Positions 31,180-41,008 of a DNA stretch of 64,000 nucleotides are shown piece after piece. The DNA is from Henningerozyma blattae CBS 6284 (lineage: Eukaryota > Ascomycota > Saccharomycetes > Saccharomycetales > Saccharomycetaceae), in contig NC_020192.1 in the NCBI RefSeq assembly GCF_000315915.1, forward strand, positions 496,001 through 560,000. Reading direction: 5' to 3'. The notes below the pieces were generated by a model that saw only the letters and a list, made by a program, of their open reading frames with translations, searched no databases and was not told the DNA's origin. How positions within the stretch are numbered: the first letter of the stretch is position 1; each line of letters starts with the position of its first letter. A program made the translations under genes and the position numbers.

Positions 31180-32901
31180 ATGTTATCTCATATTACTACA
31201 CCTATTTTTTATCCAAATGCAAAACCGCATATTGGTCATGTCTATTCCTCTCTGTTAGCAGATTTGATTCATAGACATGCATTGTTATCATCACCAAAGC
31301 CACATAGTAATAAACCCCTTACGCATCTTTTCACCACTGGTCTCGATGAGCATGGGTTGAAGATTCAACAAGCTGCCATAAAGAACAATTTTTCCACTCC
31401 TAAGAAATTTGTCGATTCTTTGGCAGTAGAATTTAAAAAAATGGATAAACTTTGTGATATTAATTATACAAGGTTCATTAGAACCACAGATCAAGATCAC
31501 GTTGAAAATGTCTATAAATTATGGTCTTTAGTGTTTCAAAATGGGTACATCTATAAAAATACTCACGAAGGTTGGTATTCTGTTTCTGATGAAACTTTTT
31601 ATCCAGAATCGAAAATTATCAAACAACCCGATGGATCTTATAAAAATACCGAAACAAATACTTCTGTAATCCCCTCCAATGAATCGAACTACTTTTTCAA
31701 ATTGTCATCCTTCCAATCACAGTTAATTGAATTATATGAGAAAACTGCACAAAATATGATATATCCACCAAAATATAGAGACTTCATATTACACGAATTG
31801 AAATCTCAACCTTTGAAAGATCTTTCCATTTCCAGGCCAGTAGAACGGTTAGTCTGGGGTATCGATGTGCCAAATGATCCTACTCAAAAAATATATGTTT
31901 GGTTTGATGCTCTTTGTAACTATATAAGTTCTATTGGTTCCATTAATAATGTTTTGGAAAACACTCCAAATATTGTATCTTCACACAGTTTTAGTGCTGA
32001 TCCAACACATCAAATAATTATTCCCTCTCCCGCTGAAACTTGGCAAAATACAACCCATATTGTGGGCAAAGATATCATTAGATTCCATACAATCTATTGG
32101 CCTGCCTTTCTAATGGCAGCAGGTATCCCATTACCGAAGCAAGTAATCGTTCATGGCCACTGGCTTTCAGAAGGTACTAAAATGTCAAAGAGTAAAGGAA
32201 ATGTAGTGGATCCTATCGATTGTATTGAAAAATTTGGGATTGATACTTTGAGATGGTATTTGTTACAAAATTCGAACTTGAAGAATGATAATGATTTTAT
32301 TTTAAAAAATTTAATGGATTTCAAAAAAATTTCCTTTGTTGGTAAATGGGGTAATTTAATTCATAGATGTTGCTCTCCTAAGTTTAGCATACATGATGCT
32401 GTTTTGAAGTTTACTACCTCAAATAAAACCATTCAAGAAGATTTTCAATCAATTTTCTCTTCGCCTGTAGATTCTGAAAGTAATATACAAAATGCTTCTC
32501 AATTCAAAGAATTATACCAAACCATTATTAAAGATCTGGAGACTTTACCATCAGACATGAAAGTTATGATAGAAACACTAGAAACAGCCAAATTATTGAA
32601 TAAATTTTGGTCAATAATAGATAATTTAAACCAATTCATTCAATTGACAACTCCTTGGAAACTGAAAAGTCCTGAAGATTTACAAAAAAGAAATCTTATC
32701 ATATATTTTGTCATAGATTCTATGAGAATCTTAAGTATTTTGTCTCAGCCAATCATCCCTAACCTAGCAGGAATGTTTCTTGATAGATTAGATGTCGTAA
32801 AAGAGAGAAGGTCATGGGAATTTGCTGCATATAAGAAAGATATTGATTATGCAGTTGATGCTAACCTTAAAAATAGACCTCCCACAATTCAAATGGAGTG
32901 A
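31180..32901 (+). CDS. MSM1: Mitochondrial methionyl-tRNA synthetase
   Basis: Encodes 573 residues (S. cerevisiae Msm1: 575). It charges mitochondrial tRNA-Met, and the tRNA is then formylated for initiation. Class I motifs: PNAKPHIGHVYSS with the HIGH signature at residues 17-20, and TKMSKSKGNV with the KMSKS loop near 336-345. FTTGLDEHGLKIQQAA and GKDIIRFHTIYWPA are characteristic MetRS blocks. No zinc-binding cysteine knuckle of the cytosolic enzyme is seen, consistent with the short mitochondrial type. The C-terminal anticodon-binding helical domain includes ETAKLLNKFWSIIDNLNQFI and TTPWKL. MSM1-PSD2 adjacency is ancestral; POL31 is inserted between them compared with S. cerevisiae. Confidence 0.95.
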   Translation: MLSHITTPIFYPNAKPHIGHVYSSLLADLIHRHALLSSPKPHSNKPLTHLFTTGLDEHGLKIQQAAIKNNFSTPKKFVDSLAVEFKKMDKLCDINYTRFIRTTDQDHVENVYKLWSLVFQNGYIYKNTHEGWYSVSDETFYPESKIIKQPDGSYKNTETNTSVIPSNESNYFFKLSSFQSQLIELYEKTAQNMIYPPKYRDFILHELKSQPLKDLSISRPVERLVWGIDVPNDPTQKIYVWFDALCNYISSIGSINNVLENTPNIVSSHSFSADPTHQIIIPSPAETWQNTTHIVGKDIIRFHTIYWPAFLMAAGIPLPKQVIVHGHWLSEGTKMSKSKGNVVDPIDCIEKFGIDTLRWYLLQNSNLKNDNDFILKNLMDFKKISFVGKWGNLIHRCCSPKFSIHDAVLKFTTSNKTIQEDFQSIFSSPVDSESNIQNASQFKELYQTIIKDLETLPSDMKVMIETLETAKLLNKFWSIIDNLNQFIQLTTPWKLKSPEDLQKRNLIIYFVIDSMRILSILSQPIIPNLAGMFLDRLDVVKERRSWEFAAYKKDIDYAVDANLKNRPPTIQME

Positions 32902-33041
32902 TGTCTAGTAGAATTTTTTGTAAATAATATACAGCATTGAAATCTATCTAATTAAATAATTAAGATTTACATATTCGCATATACATTCCTGTTAATACAA
33001 ATAAAAAAAGCATCTCTATTTCACTTTTGTATTGCCTCTTT

Positions 33042-34484
33042 TTATAATTCAAATTTTAGGACGTTGCAGTCCAATGTCTCTAAATCCATAATGACAACTT
33101 CACCAGTCGAACTGAATACTGGTACACTAATTATCTTTATATTAGGATCAGTCATATCCCTGACACCGAATTCTTTTTGATTACCAACCACATATAAGTT
33201 TGGCCATTCGTCTAGTATAAAAGGATCCTTATTTAGATATGGATAACTAATTATAGTATCAGGAGCGTTTGGCGCAATATTTTGCCACCTCATGGTACTT
33301 TCCATAATATCTAATCTGTGTTCAATAGTGTCTGCTTTTTCATCATTATCTTCTCCATCATCAGTAACAATGTATTTACAAATATCATCAATATTGGTTC
33401 CTGAGGTTATGAGAATGTTATACTGTTCTAATTTTATTGAGTATGGGTTTGTACCACATTTTAATAATTCATCATTAATAACATCAAAATATGGTTTCAA
33501 TTCGTCACCAAATAATGATTTATTAAATGGTTGTTGTGGCCATCCCTTATCACTTGGATCTTTTTCACCAGGTATAATCTCTATTGGTATACTTTGTAAT
33601 ATATTAATTAATATTTTGTTAAATTCCTGAATGCAACTTAATAAATCTCCAATACCATTGTCTTTCTTGTTTCTTAAATTAACATTACTTTCAATAGAAT
33701 TACCACAGATAATTATTTTACTTATGGAACTAATTTCATTTAGTATAGTATCGTTATCATTATTTATACGACCTAGAATATATTCTTGTAAAAGTTGAGC
33801 TCTAAATAAATTACTTGGCGTAGTAGTGTTAATATTCAAACCTGAAAGAAACATAATTTTTTTGCCTTTAATATTATTATTTGAAGTTGGTACAGGTAAT
33901 TGTGGTATAGCCTGTGGATAGCAAATATCTAAAACTTGGAATGAGCCTGCTTCTGCCTCCATTCCTAATAGACCGACTACTGTACCTGTGATAAAGGGTG
34001 TATTTTTAATTAATTCACCACATAATATGATTCTACCACTTTCATCTTCTAACATTATCTCATCGCTACCATCAGGATCTGTATAATTTTTAATATTTTT
34101 AATATTATTTGTATTTGAATACTGATCACTAACAATTTCTTCAAACACGTTAGGCTTAAATTTCATTTCACAATATATAGTACCAATGCACCAGCATGGT
34201 TCATTTCCTTGCACATCTAGCACTCTCTTCTTCTCTACAACTTTTTTATTACTTAATGTAAAACCATTAGAATTCCATTTACTTAAGCATTCCTTTCTAA
34301 CTCTTTCACGCAGCTTAGATAATCTAAATTTATACATTTCATAATATTGTGATTTGTAATTGCGATCTTTATAACCTAGATAGAATTCATTCTTTGCTGA
34401 ATCACTCTTATTAATAACTTTTCTTTGGATATTTGTGATATCATCTTGGCGGTTTTCATTAAAATTCTCTAATAGTTGGTCCAT
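33042..34484 (-). CDS. POL31: DNA polymerase delta small (B) subunit
   Basis: Encodes 480 residues (S. cerevisiae Pol31/Hys2: 487). It bridges the catalytic subunit Pol3 to Pol32 and is shared with polymerase zeta. The N terminus has YKSQYYEMYKFRLSKLRERV and an OB-fold region (CWCIGTIYCEMKFKPNVFEE). The inactivated calcineurin-like phosphoesterase domain contains FLSGLNINTTTPS, KIIICGNSIES, IPIEIIPGEKDPSDKGWPQQPF and ILITSGTNIDDI. PYFDVINDELLKCGTNPYSI and MRWQNIAPNAPDT(I)ISYP are family hallmarks. It is divergent from MSM1's strand and sits between MSM1 and PSD2; in S. cerevisiae POL31 is on chromosome X near LSO1, so this locus mixes both duplicated segments. Confidence 0.95.
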   Translation of the reverse strand: MDQLLENFNENRQDDITNIQRKVINKSDSAKNEFYLGYKDRNYKSQYYEMYKFRLSKLRERVRKECLSKWNSNGFTLSNKKVVEKKRVLDVQGNEPCWCIGTIYCEMKFKPNVFEEIVSDQYSNTNNIKNIKNYTDPDGSDEIMLEDESGRIILCGELIKNTPFITGTVVGLLGMEAEAGSFQVLDICYPQAIPQLPVPTSNNNIKGKKIMFLSGLNINTTTPSNLFRAQLLQEYILGRINNDNDTILNEISSISKIIICGNSIESNVNLRNKKDNGIGDLLSCIQEFNKILINILQSIPIEIIPGEKDPSDKGWPQQPFNKSLFGDELKPYFDVINDELLKCGTNPYSIKLEQYNILITSGTNIDDICKYIVTDDGEDNDEKADTIEHRLDIMESTMRWQNIAPNAPDTIISYPYLNKDPFILDEWPNLYVVGNQKEFGVRDMTDPNIKIISVPVFSSTGEVVIMDLETLDCNVLKFEL

Positions 34485-35666
34485 CCTACTTGAAAGTCAA
34501 TTTTATTTTTACCAATTATTCAAGCCCTCTTTGGAACGATGTCAAATGCCTAAAAATATAATTATGTATTATTACTAACTTAATGCGATAAGAAATTATG
34601 TTTGATTTATATGTAATGTCTTATTTTTTTTCAAAATTTAACGCGTATGCTACGCATAATAAAAGTATTTCAACCAGTTTAAATTTACTTTAAAGGTATC
34701 GAGATAGATATATAGTAACTCAAAAATTAAATAAATCTGATGATGAATTATGTTGGATATTAAAACTGACCAGCGGTCGAACTGTTCAAAATATTGTTGC
34801 TCATAGTTTAATTCTTAGTTAAGTAATCTGTTTGAAAAATTATTATATTATTATTATAAAAAATCTCCTTGCTTCTTTCGAAAGGGAATATATAATATAT
34901 ACAGGATATACAATGAACAGTTATAAACTTTTGGGATATTTTCGTGGTGATTTATACTCCAAAAAATGGACAGATCCACCATCAACGAATTGATGGTCTG
35001 ATATTAAAATAGAACCTATCACATCCTAATACCTTCTTAATATCACTACTTGGGTATTTTTAGTAGTGAGACCACTTATGATTAATGCATGTTGGATTAT
35101 TTATTATATTAAGTTGTTATTAGTTATTGTATAAAGCCACAATTACGACTAAATTCATGCTTTATTAGCTGTTAACACAAACCCACGACTTATGACACAT
35201 AATGCCACAGCTCTGACAAAAACAATGTTTCATTTATTATAAAAAACATAAAAAATTATGAGTTGTGCCAAATATATAAATTAAATAGAAAGTTAAGTAT
35301 CGAATCAAAACCTATACTATAAAGTCTCCTGTAACTTACTAAATTAGACCTCATGTATTAAGTTGTTTATGATCGGTTCATCGGCACAGAGATGATGAAG
35401 AATTTTATTAATGTTTTGTTCCAAAAAATTTCAGTATATAGTTTCAAGGTATCTAATTTCTGTTTAATTTGGATAAATAATCTAAATGTTTTATTTATAA
35501 TTAGTTTAAAAAAACAAAATGACTGAATAAGTTAAAATGCAATAAATATTTATAAAGTAAATCTTACCAAACTTATGTTTGGTAAAACAATGTATTTGTA
35601 ACTATGTAAGAGAATTTTATTCTAATGCATGGGCTTGTGAATAGTTTTAATATTTTCAGATTGATC
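34485..35666. other. POL31 promoter / PSD2 3' region
   Basis: 1.18 kb between two minus-strand genes with no supportable ORF. An ACGCGT MluI-type box (MBF site) occurs at 34641-34646 in AACGCGTATGC, about 160 bp upstream of the POL31 start. That is consistent with G1/S regulation of replication genes. A TGATGATGA followed by CTGA near 34739-34780 resembles snoRNA boxes C and D but lacks the usual spacing and stem. Confidence 0.5.
34641..34646. promoter_or_regulatory. ACGCGT (MCB) box upstream of POL31
   Basis: Exact ACGCGT hexamer, the MBF (Mbp1-Swi6) site that drives late-G1 expression of DNA replication genes. It lies about 160 bp upstream of the POL31 start codon on a gene expected to be MBF-regulated. 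Confidence 0.5.
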
Positions 35667-38600
35667 TCATAAGCGACTTTCTTCTTTAATCCAATGCTGT
35701 AATGACTTATATTGCCAGGGAACGTTGCCTAATAAACTTGCCTTCTCATCTGTAATACTAATTCTTCTTTTAATTTTTTCAATTTGGTCAGGTTGAATTA
35801 ATTTAATGGATTTTCTTTTAATACCTGGGATATCTGGGGTGTGACCAATGCTCATACCTACCTTAACCAGTGTCTCAATTTGTTCATTTGAATTTTTAAC
35901 TAAATCATGGTCCATGATAATTTTGTCTTTTTGGATTAATGTAATAATTGTCGAACCACCAAATTTAAAATAACCAACTTCTTCACCTCTTGTAATTGTT
36001 TCACCTTCTTTACATGTTAAAATAATAGAACCCACCATCATTGCACCAACGGCAATTAAAAGAATAGTACCAAATTCTTCAGTTTTAATGGGTAAAACAA
36101 CACGAACATTTTCACCAAAAACATCTAATCCACTACGGATTGCCATTGGATTGACAGTATAATATTCGCCTGATATAAAAATCGGTTTCCCAACTTTACC
36201 GTTACAAGGCGAGTGAAATCTATGATAATCTTGTGGAGCTAAACGAAAAATAGAAAGACAACAGTTCTCTCCATTAAAGATGTCATGCTTATAACCGCCA
36301 GTCATTCTTTCTACTGTAAATTTGCTACCCTTAATCCAAATTTCTTTAGCTTTGGAGATATCTTCGAATACCACAGCTCTAGAATCTGCTGGGGAAATGA
36401 ATATTTTAGGGTTATCACTTTCTGGATTTCTGCTACCTGGCTTTAGTTTTCTATAAAAGAAATCATTAAATGTTTTATATTCGGTGGTTAAACATTCTGA
36501 TAAGTCTAATGAATGAAATTTAATAAAATTTTGGATTTCTCTTGCTGATTGTTCATGATCAAATCTTCTTCCTTGTCTAATAGATAACTTTCTTAACAAT
36601 GCCTTGAAATTTTTGGATTCTGTACCCTTACCATTGTACAGGATTCTAATTCCCAATTTAACATGAGCACTAATTTTTTCTTCCAAAATAATACCTGAAT
36701 CTCTATCTTGAACTAAAATATTAGCATTATTTGAACCTAGAGCATATTTACCGTATGTTAATTTAATCAAAACTTTAGTAAACCATCTTTTTGAAGCGAA
36801 ATCTGTGGATACATAAGAAGGTTTTAAAAATTTATATTTTTGAGAATAAACACATATAACAAAATGAGTAATTAAATCATTTTCTAATAATAATTTTGAA
36901 TTTTGAATATTTCTTGTTGGTTTACATGATTCATGACATCTTGGGCATTTCCAAATATGCCTAAACCCTTCTACATTTTTCCAAGATTTTAAAATTTCAA
37001 CTAATTGATATTTTGAAATGCATGATTGATTGCTCCATGGCGATTTGTCTAAACGATTGAAAATATCACACGCATCCTTAATAGTAAATACACCAAGGTT
37101 ATCCAGAAATAGCATTAGTTGAATAATATCAAAATTTTCAATATTTGTACTAATTTGAACTAAATTTTGCCAAAAGAAATCTTGTAATGACGCATAAGAA
37201 ACATATTTTATCTTCAGTGATAAGGTTGGGTTTTTATCGGATTGTTTGTTAGCTTTGTTAATAATTAAATCTAATGGGATATCATAATCAATCCAATCGT
37301 TTTGTGAATTTTGTTTTTTCATAATATCATTCCAAGATAATTCACATTGAGCAATATTATCATTATAAGAAAATGAATCTTTATCCATTACTTTGAAATG
37401 AAAGCCAAAATGTCTTTCATAAGAAAACACTTCGAAAGCTGCATATTCATCAAAGACAGGATTTAAAGAATGTTTTCTTGAAGAAGTTTTAAATACACGC
37501 CTAGCAAAGGTAGCAATTATGAAGGGATCCATTTCATATAAAGTTCTCGAGACTTTATTTTTCAAATATGGTAAATCTTTAATTGACTGGAAGTGAACAA
37601 ATACAACACCCATTGCATGTTGCTTTTTAGCCAATTTATAATTCGCTTTTGCACGATGAGATAAAATAGATGCATAATAAGTTTGAGAAGGATATTTTTT
37701 CTTTAATCTTCTTATTCTTTTTTTACCACCGCTTTTATTGATAAAAATATCATCTGTATTTTGTTCCTCTTCTTGCTCACTATCAGTTTCAGGATCTGAG
37801 GAGGTAAATTCATGCTCTATTTCATTTTGCTCCTCATTTTCATCATCTTCAAGTTCGTGGGAAACAAGCATCTGATTATTATTATTTTTTTTTGACAATT
37901 TATGAATTGCATTATCAAGATCTTCATCTTCTAAATCAATCATATCATCAGGTTCCACAACATCATATTCATCTAATGCTGGAAGTAAAGTGGTTAAATC
38001 AAAATGAGCCTGCTTTTTATGGGCTTTTGTTAATAAAGCATCGTAATCTTGTAATAGTTGGTCGATATTTGTTGTGCTTTTTTCCAAAGAAGTATATATA
38101 CCGTCTTCATCATCGTTTTCGTCATCACTCTGTTCCCCTTCTTCTTCATTATAATCGTCAATATAACCATCGTCATCGTCATCATCATCATCATCATCAT
38201 AATTATCAACGATATTTTCTATATCAACATCTTGTATTGAAAATAAATCTAAATCCGAATTTGAATTCTGAGACGTAACCTTTGTAATATATCTTGTGGT
38301 GGATGGTCTATGCAACGAAGGATAAGAAATGCTTGTATTTGAATTTACGTTTGAATTGGTATTTGAATTGGTATTTGAATATGAACTGAAATCTGAGTTT
38401 ATATAACCACTAAATGAATTTCTTTTCATTGGTAAAGATGAAGCAGATGAATTTGAAGTAGATGAAGAATATGAATTAAGACAATTTTTTTCAGTATATG
38501 TAGAAGGAAGTTGATTAATTTTTGTCGAAGTTGATTTAGTCTTAATTTTTTTTGGATCAGAAATAGTATTTAAACTTTCCTTTGTTGGAGATGTGATTAT

Positions 38601-40124
38601 TATAGGTGTTGGAACAGGAGAAGTGGAAAGAGACAGATTTGGAGACACTGTCGTGGAAGATGAATTTGTGTTTGACGATTGCTGTTTATTGAGAAGTTGA
38701 TGTAATTGTGAAGGTGGTAAAGAAGAAGGTAGTAAATGAGAACTTGAAGAAATACTTTTTCTAGGTGAAGTTATTTGTGACTGAGTTGACATTGCTTGTA
38801 GTTGAAACAGTTTTTTTCTCCAAGTATTATAGGTATCGAAAGTCTGTAATTTTTTTGTTGAAGATTCCAATTTAAACCCCATTTTAATCTTACCAATGAC
38901 GAAAGAGCCTGGGTTCCTATTTATCCCCTGACATTCTTTTTCTCTCTTTCTATCGTATAATTTGTACCAAGCCAGATCTACATTGAACTTATAATTGTTT
39001 GAATTTGATTTATCCTTTTTGAATAATGATAATAGAGAGACTTTAGTTTCACCTATATACAAGTATCTTGTTGGTTTTTTCCTTGTAGATTGAGAAGGCT
39101 TTCTCTTTAAATTTATCTGTGATTGAGAGAGCAATCCATCATTAATAACAATTGTTTGAGGAGTTGAAGAAGAATCATTGAGAGGATGCAATGGAGTATT
39201 ATTATTATAATTATTATAATAATTATGGTTATTTTGAATAGTTAATACGGATGTTGAGTTAGATCTTCTAGATTTGAGAGTCGTTCCAGTAGATTGAGTA
39301 GGATGAGCTACTGTGAGTGTATTTAAGGATAAATTGGAAGTTGAATATGCATTTGTTGGAGATTGAATATTAATTGGAGTGGAAGGAGGCGAGGAATATA
39401 CGTTCGGAGAGAGTCTATCAATATTAGAAGTTGGATCTACCGAATCATCTGTTGTAGCTATGGATGTCACTATAGGGGATATAGGTACAGCTAAAGTGGA
39501 GGAACTTTTATTAGACTTGTTACCCAAATATGGATATTTGGGTCTACTATGGTTATGGCTGAATCTTCTAATAGGATGCTTCCTAGCAGGGGTAATGGTA
39601 CCATTAGTGGTGGATGTAGTGGCGATAATGGTAGTAGTAGTAGAAAATGTATTAGGTGGCACAGGATATGAAATAGTGTTTATATTAGTGCTTTCAGTGG
39701 CACCAGAAACTACACTAGCAGTTGTACCAGTATTCAAACTCGAATTCGAATTTGAATGCACAATATTGGGTATCGATAAAGCAGATAAAGCCTGAGGTCT
39801 AGATTTCTGTAAAGAGGAGGAGTAACACGAATCACCAATTCCGCCTACTAAAGCATCATACACAATTACTCGTACCCATTCTGAGGTTGGATTACGAGGC
39901 AATTTCAGCTTCAATAGTTCGTTCCATCTTGACCGTGAATTACGCAGTGTTGCGGTATGTTTGCTGTAATACCTATTGGTGGTCACTAGACAAACAGGAT
40001 TACAAACAAACTTGGCAAACTCATCAATGCCCTGTGTTTCCACTATCTGTACACGTAGCACCAGCGGCGGCCGCTGCTCTTTGCGCTCTATACGTTTACG
40101 TTTATTACGAATCTTGAGCCTCAT
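35667..40124 (-). CDS. PSD2: Phosphatidylserine decarboxylase 2 (Golgi/endosome), C2-domain type
   Basis: Encodes 1485 residues from the ATG at 40124; the frame extends upstream only from a TTG. S. cerevisiae Psd2 is 1138. It makes phosphatidylethanolamine from phosphatidylserine in endomembranes. An N-terminal C2 domain lies at about 20-100 (LVLRVQIVETQGIDEFAKF) and a second C2 at about 838-950 (AMGVVFVHFQSIKDLPYLKN, KTSSRKHSLNPVFDEYAAF). An EF-hand-like stretch (LDKSPWSNQSCISKYQLVEIL) and a CPRCHESCK zinc knuckle follow. The PSD domain is at about 1190-1460, with DYHRFHSPCNGKV near 1300 and the self-cleaving pyruvoyl motif FGGST near 1388. The extra 350 residues are Ser/Thr/Asn inserts and an acidic block (about 640-770). 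Confidence 0.94.
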   Translation of the reverse strand: MRLKIRNKRKRIERKEQRPPLVLRVQIVETQGIDEFAKFVCNPVCLVTTNRYYSKHTATLRNSRSRWNELLKLKLPRNPTSEWVRVIVYDALVGGIGDSCYSSSLQKSRPQALSALSIPNIVHSNSNSSLNTGTTASVVSGATESTNINTISYPVPPNTFSTTTTIIATTSTTNGTITPARKHPIRRFSHNHSRPKYPYLGNKSNKSSSTLAVPISPIVTSIATTDDSVDPTSNIDRLSPNVYSSPPSTPINIQSPTNAYSTSNLSLNTLTVAHPTQSTGTTLKSRRSNSTSVLTIQNNHNYYNNYNNNTPLHPLNDSSSTPQTIVINDGLLSQSQINLKRKPSQSTRKKPTRYLYIGETKVSLLSLFKKDKSNSNNYKFNVDLAWYKLYDRKREKECQGINRNPGSFVIGKIKMGFKLESSTKKLQTFDTYNTWRKKLFQLQAMSTQSQITSPRKSISSSSHLLPSSLPPSQLHQLLNKQQSSNTNSSSTTVSPNLSLSTSPVPTPIIITSPTKESLNTISDPKKIKTKSTSTKINQLPSTYTEKNCLNSYSSSTSNSSASSLPMKRNSFSGYINSDFSSYSNTNSNTNSNVNSNTSISYPSLHRPSTTRYITKVTSQNSNSDLDLFSIQDVDIENIVDNYDDDDDDDDDDGYIDDYNEEEGEQSDDENDDEDGIYTSLEKSTTNIDQLLQDYDALLTKAHKKQAHFDLTTLLPALDEYDVVEPDDMIDLEDEDLDNAIHKLSKKNNNNQMLVSHELEDDENEEQNEIEHEFTSSDPETDSEQEEEQNTDDIFINKSGGKKRIRRLKKKYPSQTYYASILSHRAKANYKLAKKQHAMGVVFVHFQSIKDLPYLKNKVSRTLYEMDPFIIATFARRVFKTSSRKHSLNPVFDEYAAFEVFSYERHFGFHFKVMDKDSFSYNDNIAQCELSWNDIMKKQNSQNDWIDYDIPLDLIINKANKQSDKNPTLSLKIKYVSYASLQDFFWQNLVQISTNIENFDIIQLMLFLDNLGVFTIKDACDIFNRLDKSPWSNQSCISKYQLVEILKSWKNVEGFRHIWKCPRCHESCKPTRNIQNSKLLLENDLITHFVICVYSQKYKFLKPSYVSTDFASKRWFTKVLIKLTYGKYALGSNNANILVQDRDSGIILEEKISAHVKLGIRILYNGKGTESKNFKALLRKLSIRQGRRFDHEQSAREIQNFIKFHSLDLSECLTTEYKTFNDFFYRKLKPGSRNPESDNPKIFISPADSRAVVFEDISKAKEIWIKGSKFTVERMTGGYKHDIFNGENCCLSIFRLAPQDYHRFHSPCNGKVGKPIFISGEYYTVNPMAIRSGLDVFGENVRVVLPIKTEEFGTILLIAVGAMMVGSIILTCKEGETITRGEEVGYFKFGGSTIITLIQKDKIIMDHDLVKNSNEQIETLVKVGMSIGHTPDIPGIKRKSIKLIQPDQIEKIKRRISITDEKASLLGNVPWQYKSLQHWIKEESRL

Positions 40125-40729
40125 GGTGCACTTGGCCCTGCTCTGTTGCAATTGTAGTTTTCGGGTGCTCTGGGTGCTCTTGTATATAAATATGTATGCT
40201 GACCAATCGCATAGCCTACGACATTATCCTGTGACACATTTGCTCTCCACACGGTGCCTCCTGGGTGCAGCTTACTCCAGCTTACGTTGGTATAAGGTGC
40301 ACCTAACCAAAGCCATGCAATACACCCTTTCTTGCAGTATGGTCTTGCTGTAACTACTGCACCCTGACAATCCTAAGGCTGTTCATGTTGCTCACGTTGT
40401 TCACGTATAAAACAAAGGCTTGGTTCCTGAGTTTGTGATCTGTCCTGTGTTGACCCAAAGGAGCCCGAACTGTATTGAGATTGAGAGACCCACGCAAAAG
40501 CGAGATTGCTATCCGAAACTTACCTCCGTTTTGCAAAACTTCCTTACTATTACCGCAAAAACTTACAATCACACTACTACACTATCATACGTTTCCTTTA
40601 CTATCAAGCAGGAATGTCAGAAACTAATCATAAGAAAAATGCCAATGGGAGTTCAAATTCCACGACGGTGAAAGAAAGACCCAATACTAAACAATCCAAG
40701 AAACCAAAAAAAAGTCCTCGTCGGCCACC
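40125..40729. promoter_or_regulatory. PSD2-LSO divergent promoter with CACCC (Aft-type) boxes
   Basis: 605 bp, less AT-rich than other gaps. Five CACCC cores lie between 40163 and 40364: minus strand at 40163-40167, 40172-40176 and 40263-40267, plus strand at 40323-40327 and 40360-40364. TGCACCCA (minus strand, 40262-40269) is a full match to the Aft1/Aft2 consensus YRCACCCR, and TACACCCT and TGCACCCT match at all but the last base. A TATAAA box is at about 40405-40410. Confidence 0.55.
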
Positions 40730-40832
40730 ATGGGTAAAAGATTCAGTGACTCTGAGAAGAAGAAAGCTGAAGGTCAGTTCCGTAAGAGAGAGCAGGCTCG
40801 TGCCAAAGCTAGAGCTGAAGCCGAAGAATTAG
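40614..40832 (+). other. Upstream ORF overlapping the LSO start
   Basis: 72 codons from an ATG at 40614, in a different frame from LSO and ending inside it. The product would be very basic (KKPKKSPRRPPW) with no recognised family. If the LSO transcript starts upstream of 40614, ribosomes would have to bypass this ATG. It is listed as an upstream ORF and not as a gene. Confidence 0.3.
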
Positions 40833-41008
40833 AAAGACAAGAGGCTAAGAAATGGGAAGAAGGGGCTAGACAACCTAACAAGAAGAAACAATTAGAAGAA
40901 GAGAAGAGACTGCAAAAGTTGCAAGCTAAGCAAGAAAGAGAGGCTATGCTTAGTGATGAGAGAGAATCTACTGGTAGAGGTGGTAAAGGCAAGCTCAGAA
41001 AGGCTTAG
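40730..41008 (+). CDS. LSO2: Small ribosome-associated protein of the Lso1/Lso2 family
   Basis: Encodes 92 residues, the length of S. cerevisiae Lso2. It begins MGKRFSDSEKKKAEG, like Lso2's MGKRFSES...KKAAG. It is almost entirely one charged helix rich in Lys, Glu, Arg and Ala (KREQARAKARAEAEELERQE, KKQLEEEKRLQKLQAKQE) and ends GRGGKGKLRKA. Lso2 binds the ribosome at the GTPase-activating centre and protects idle 80S ribosomes for recovery after starvation; its vertebrate relative is CCDC124. LSO1 and LSO2 are duplicates from the genome duplication, and both have PSD2/POL31-type neighbours, so which name fits is open. The start context is GCCACCATGG (40724-40733), unusual in yeast. The CACCC-box cluster upstream would suit LSO1, which is iron-regulated. 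Confidence 0.9.
   Translation: MGKRFSDSEKKKAEGQFRKREQARAKARAEAEELERQEAKKWEEGARQPNKKKQLEEEKRLQKLQAKQEREAMLSDERESTGRGGKGKLRKA

Noticed and set aside
34737..34790. C/D snoRNA between PSD2 and POL31
   Set aside because: TGATGA and CTGA are present but only about 35 bases apart, with no terminal stem; in AT-rich DNA this is expected by chance.
38058..38278. Ile/Val/His-rich plus-strand ORFs within PSD2
   Set aside because: Antisense translation of the Asp/Glu repeat of PSD2.
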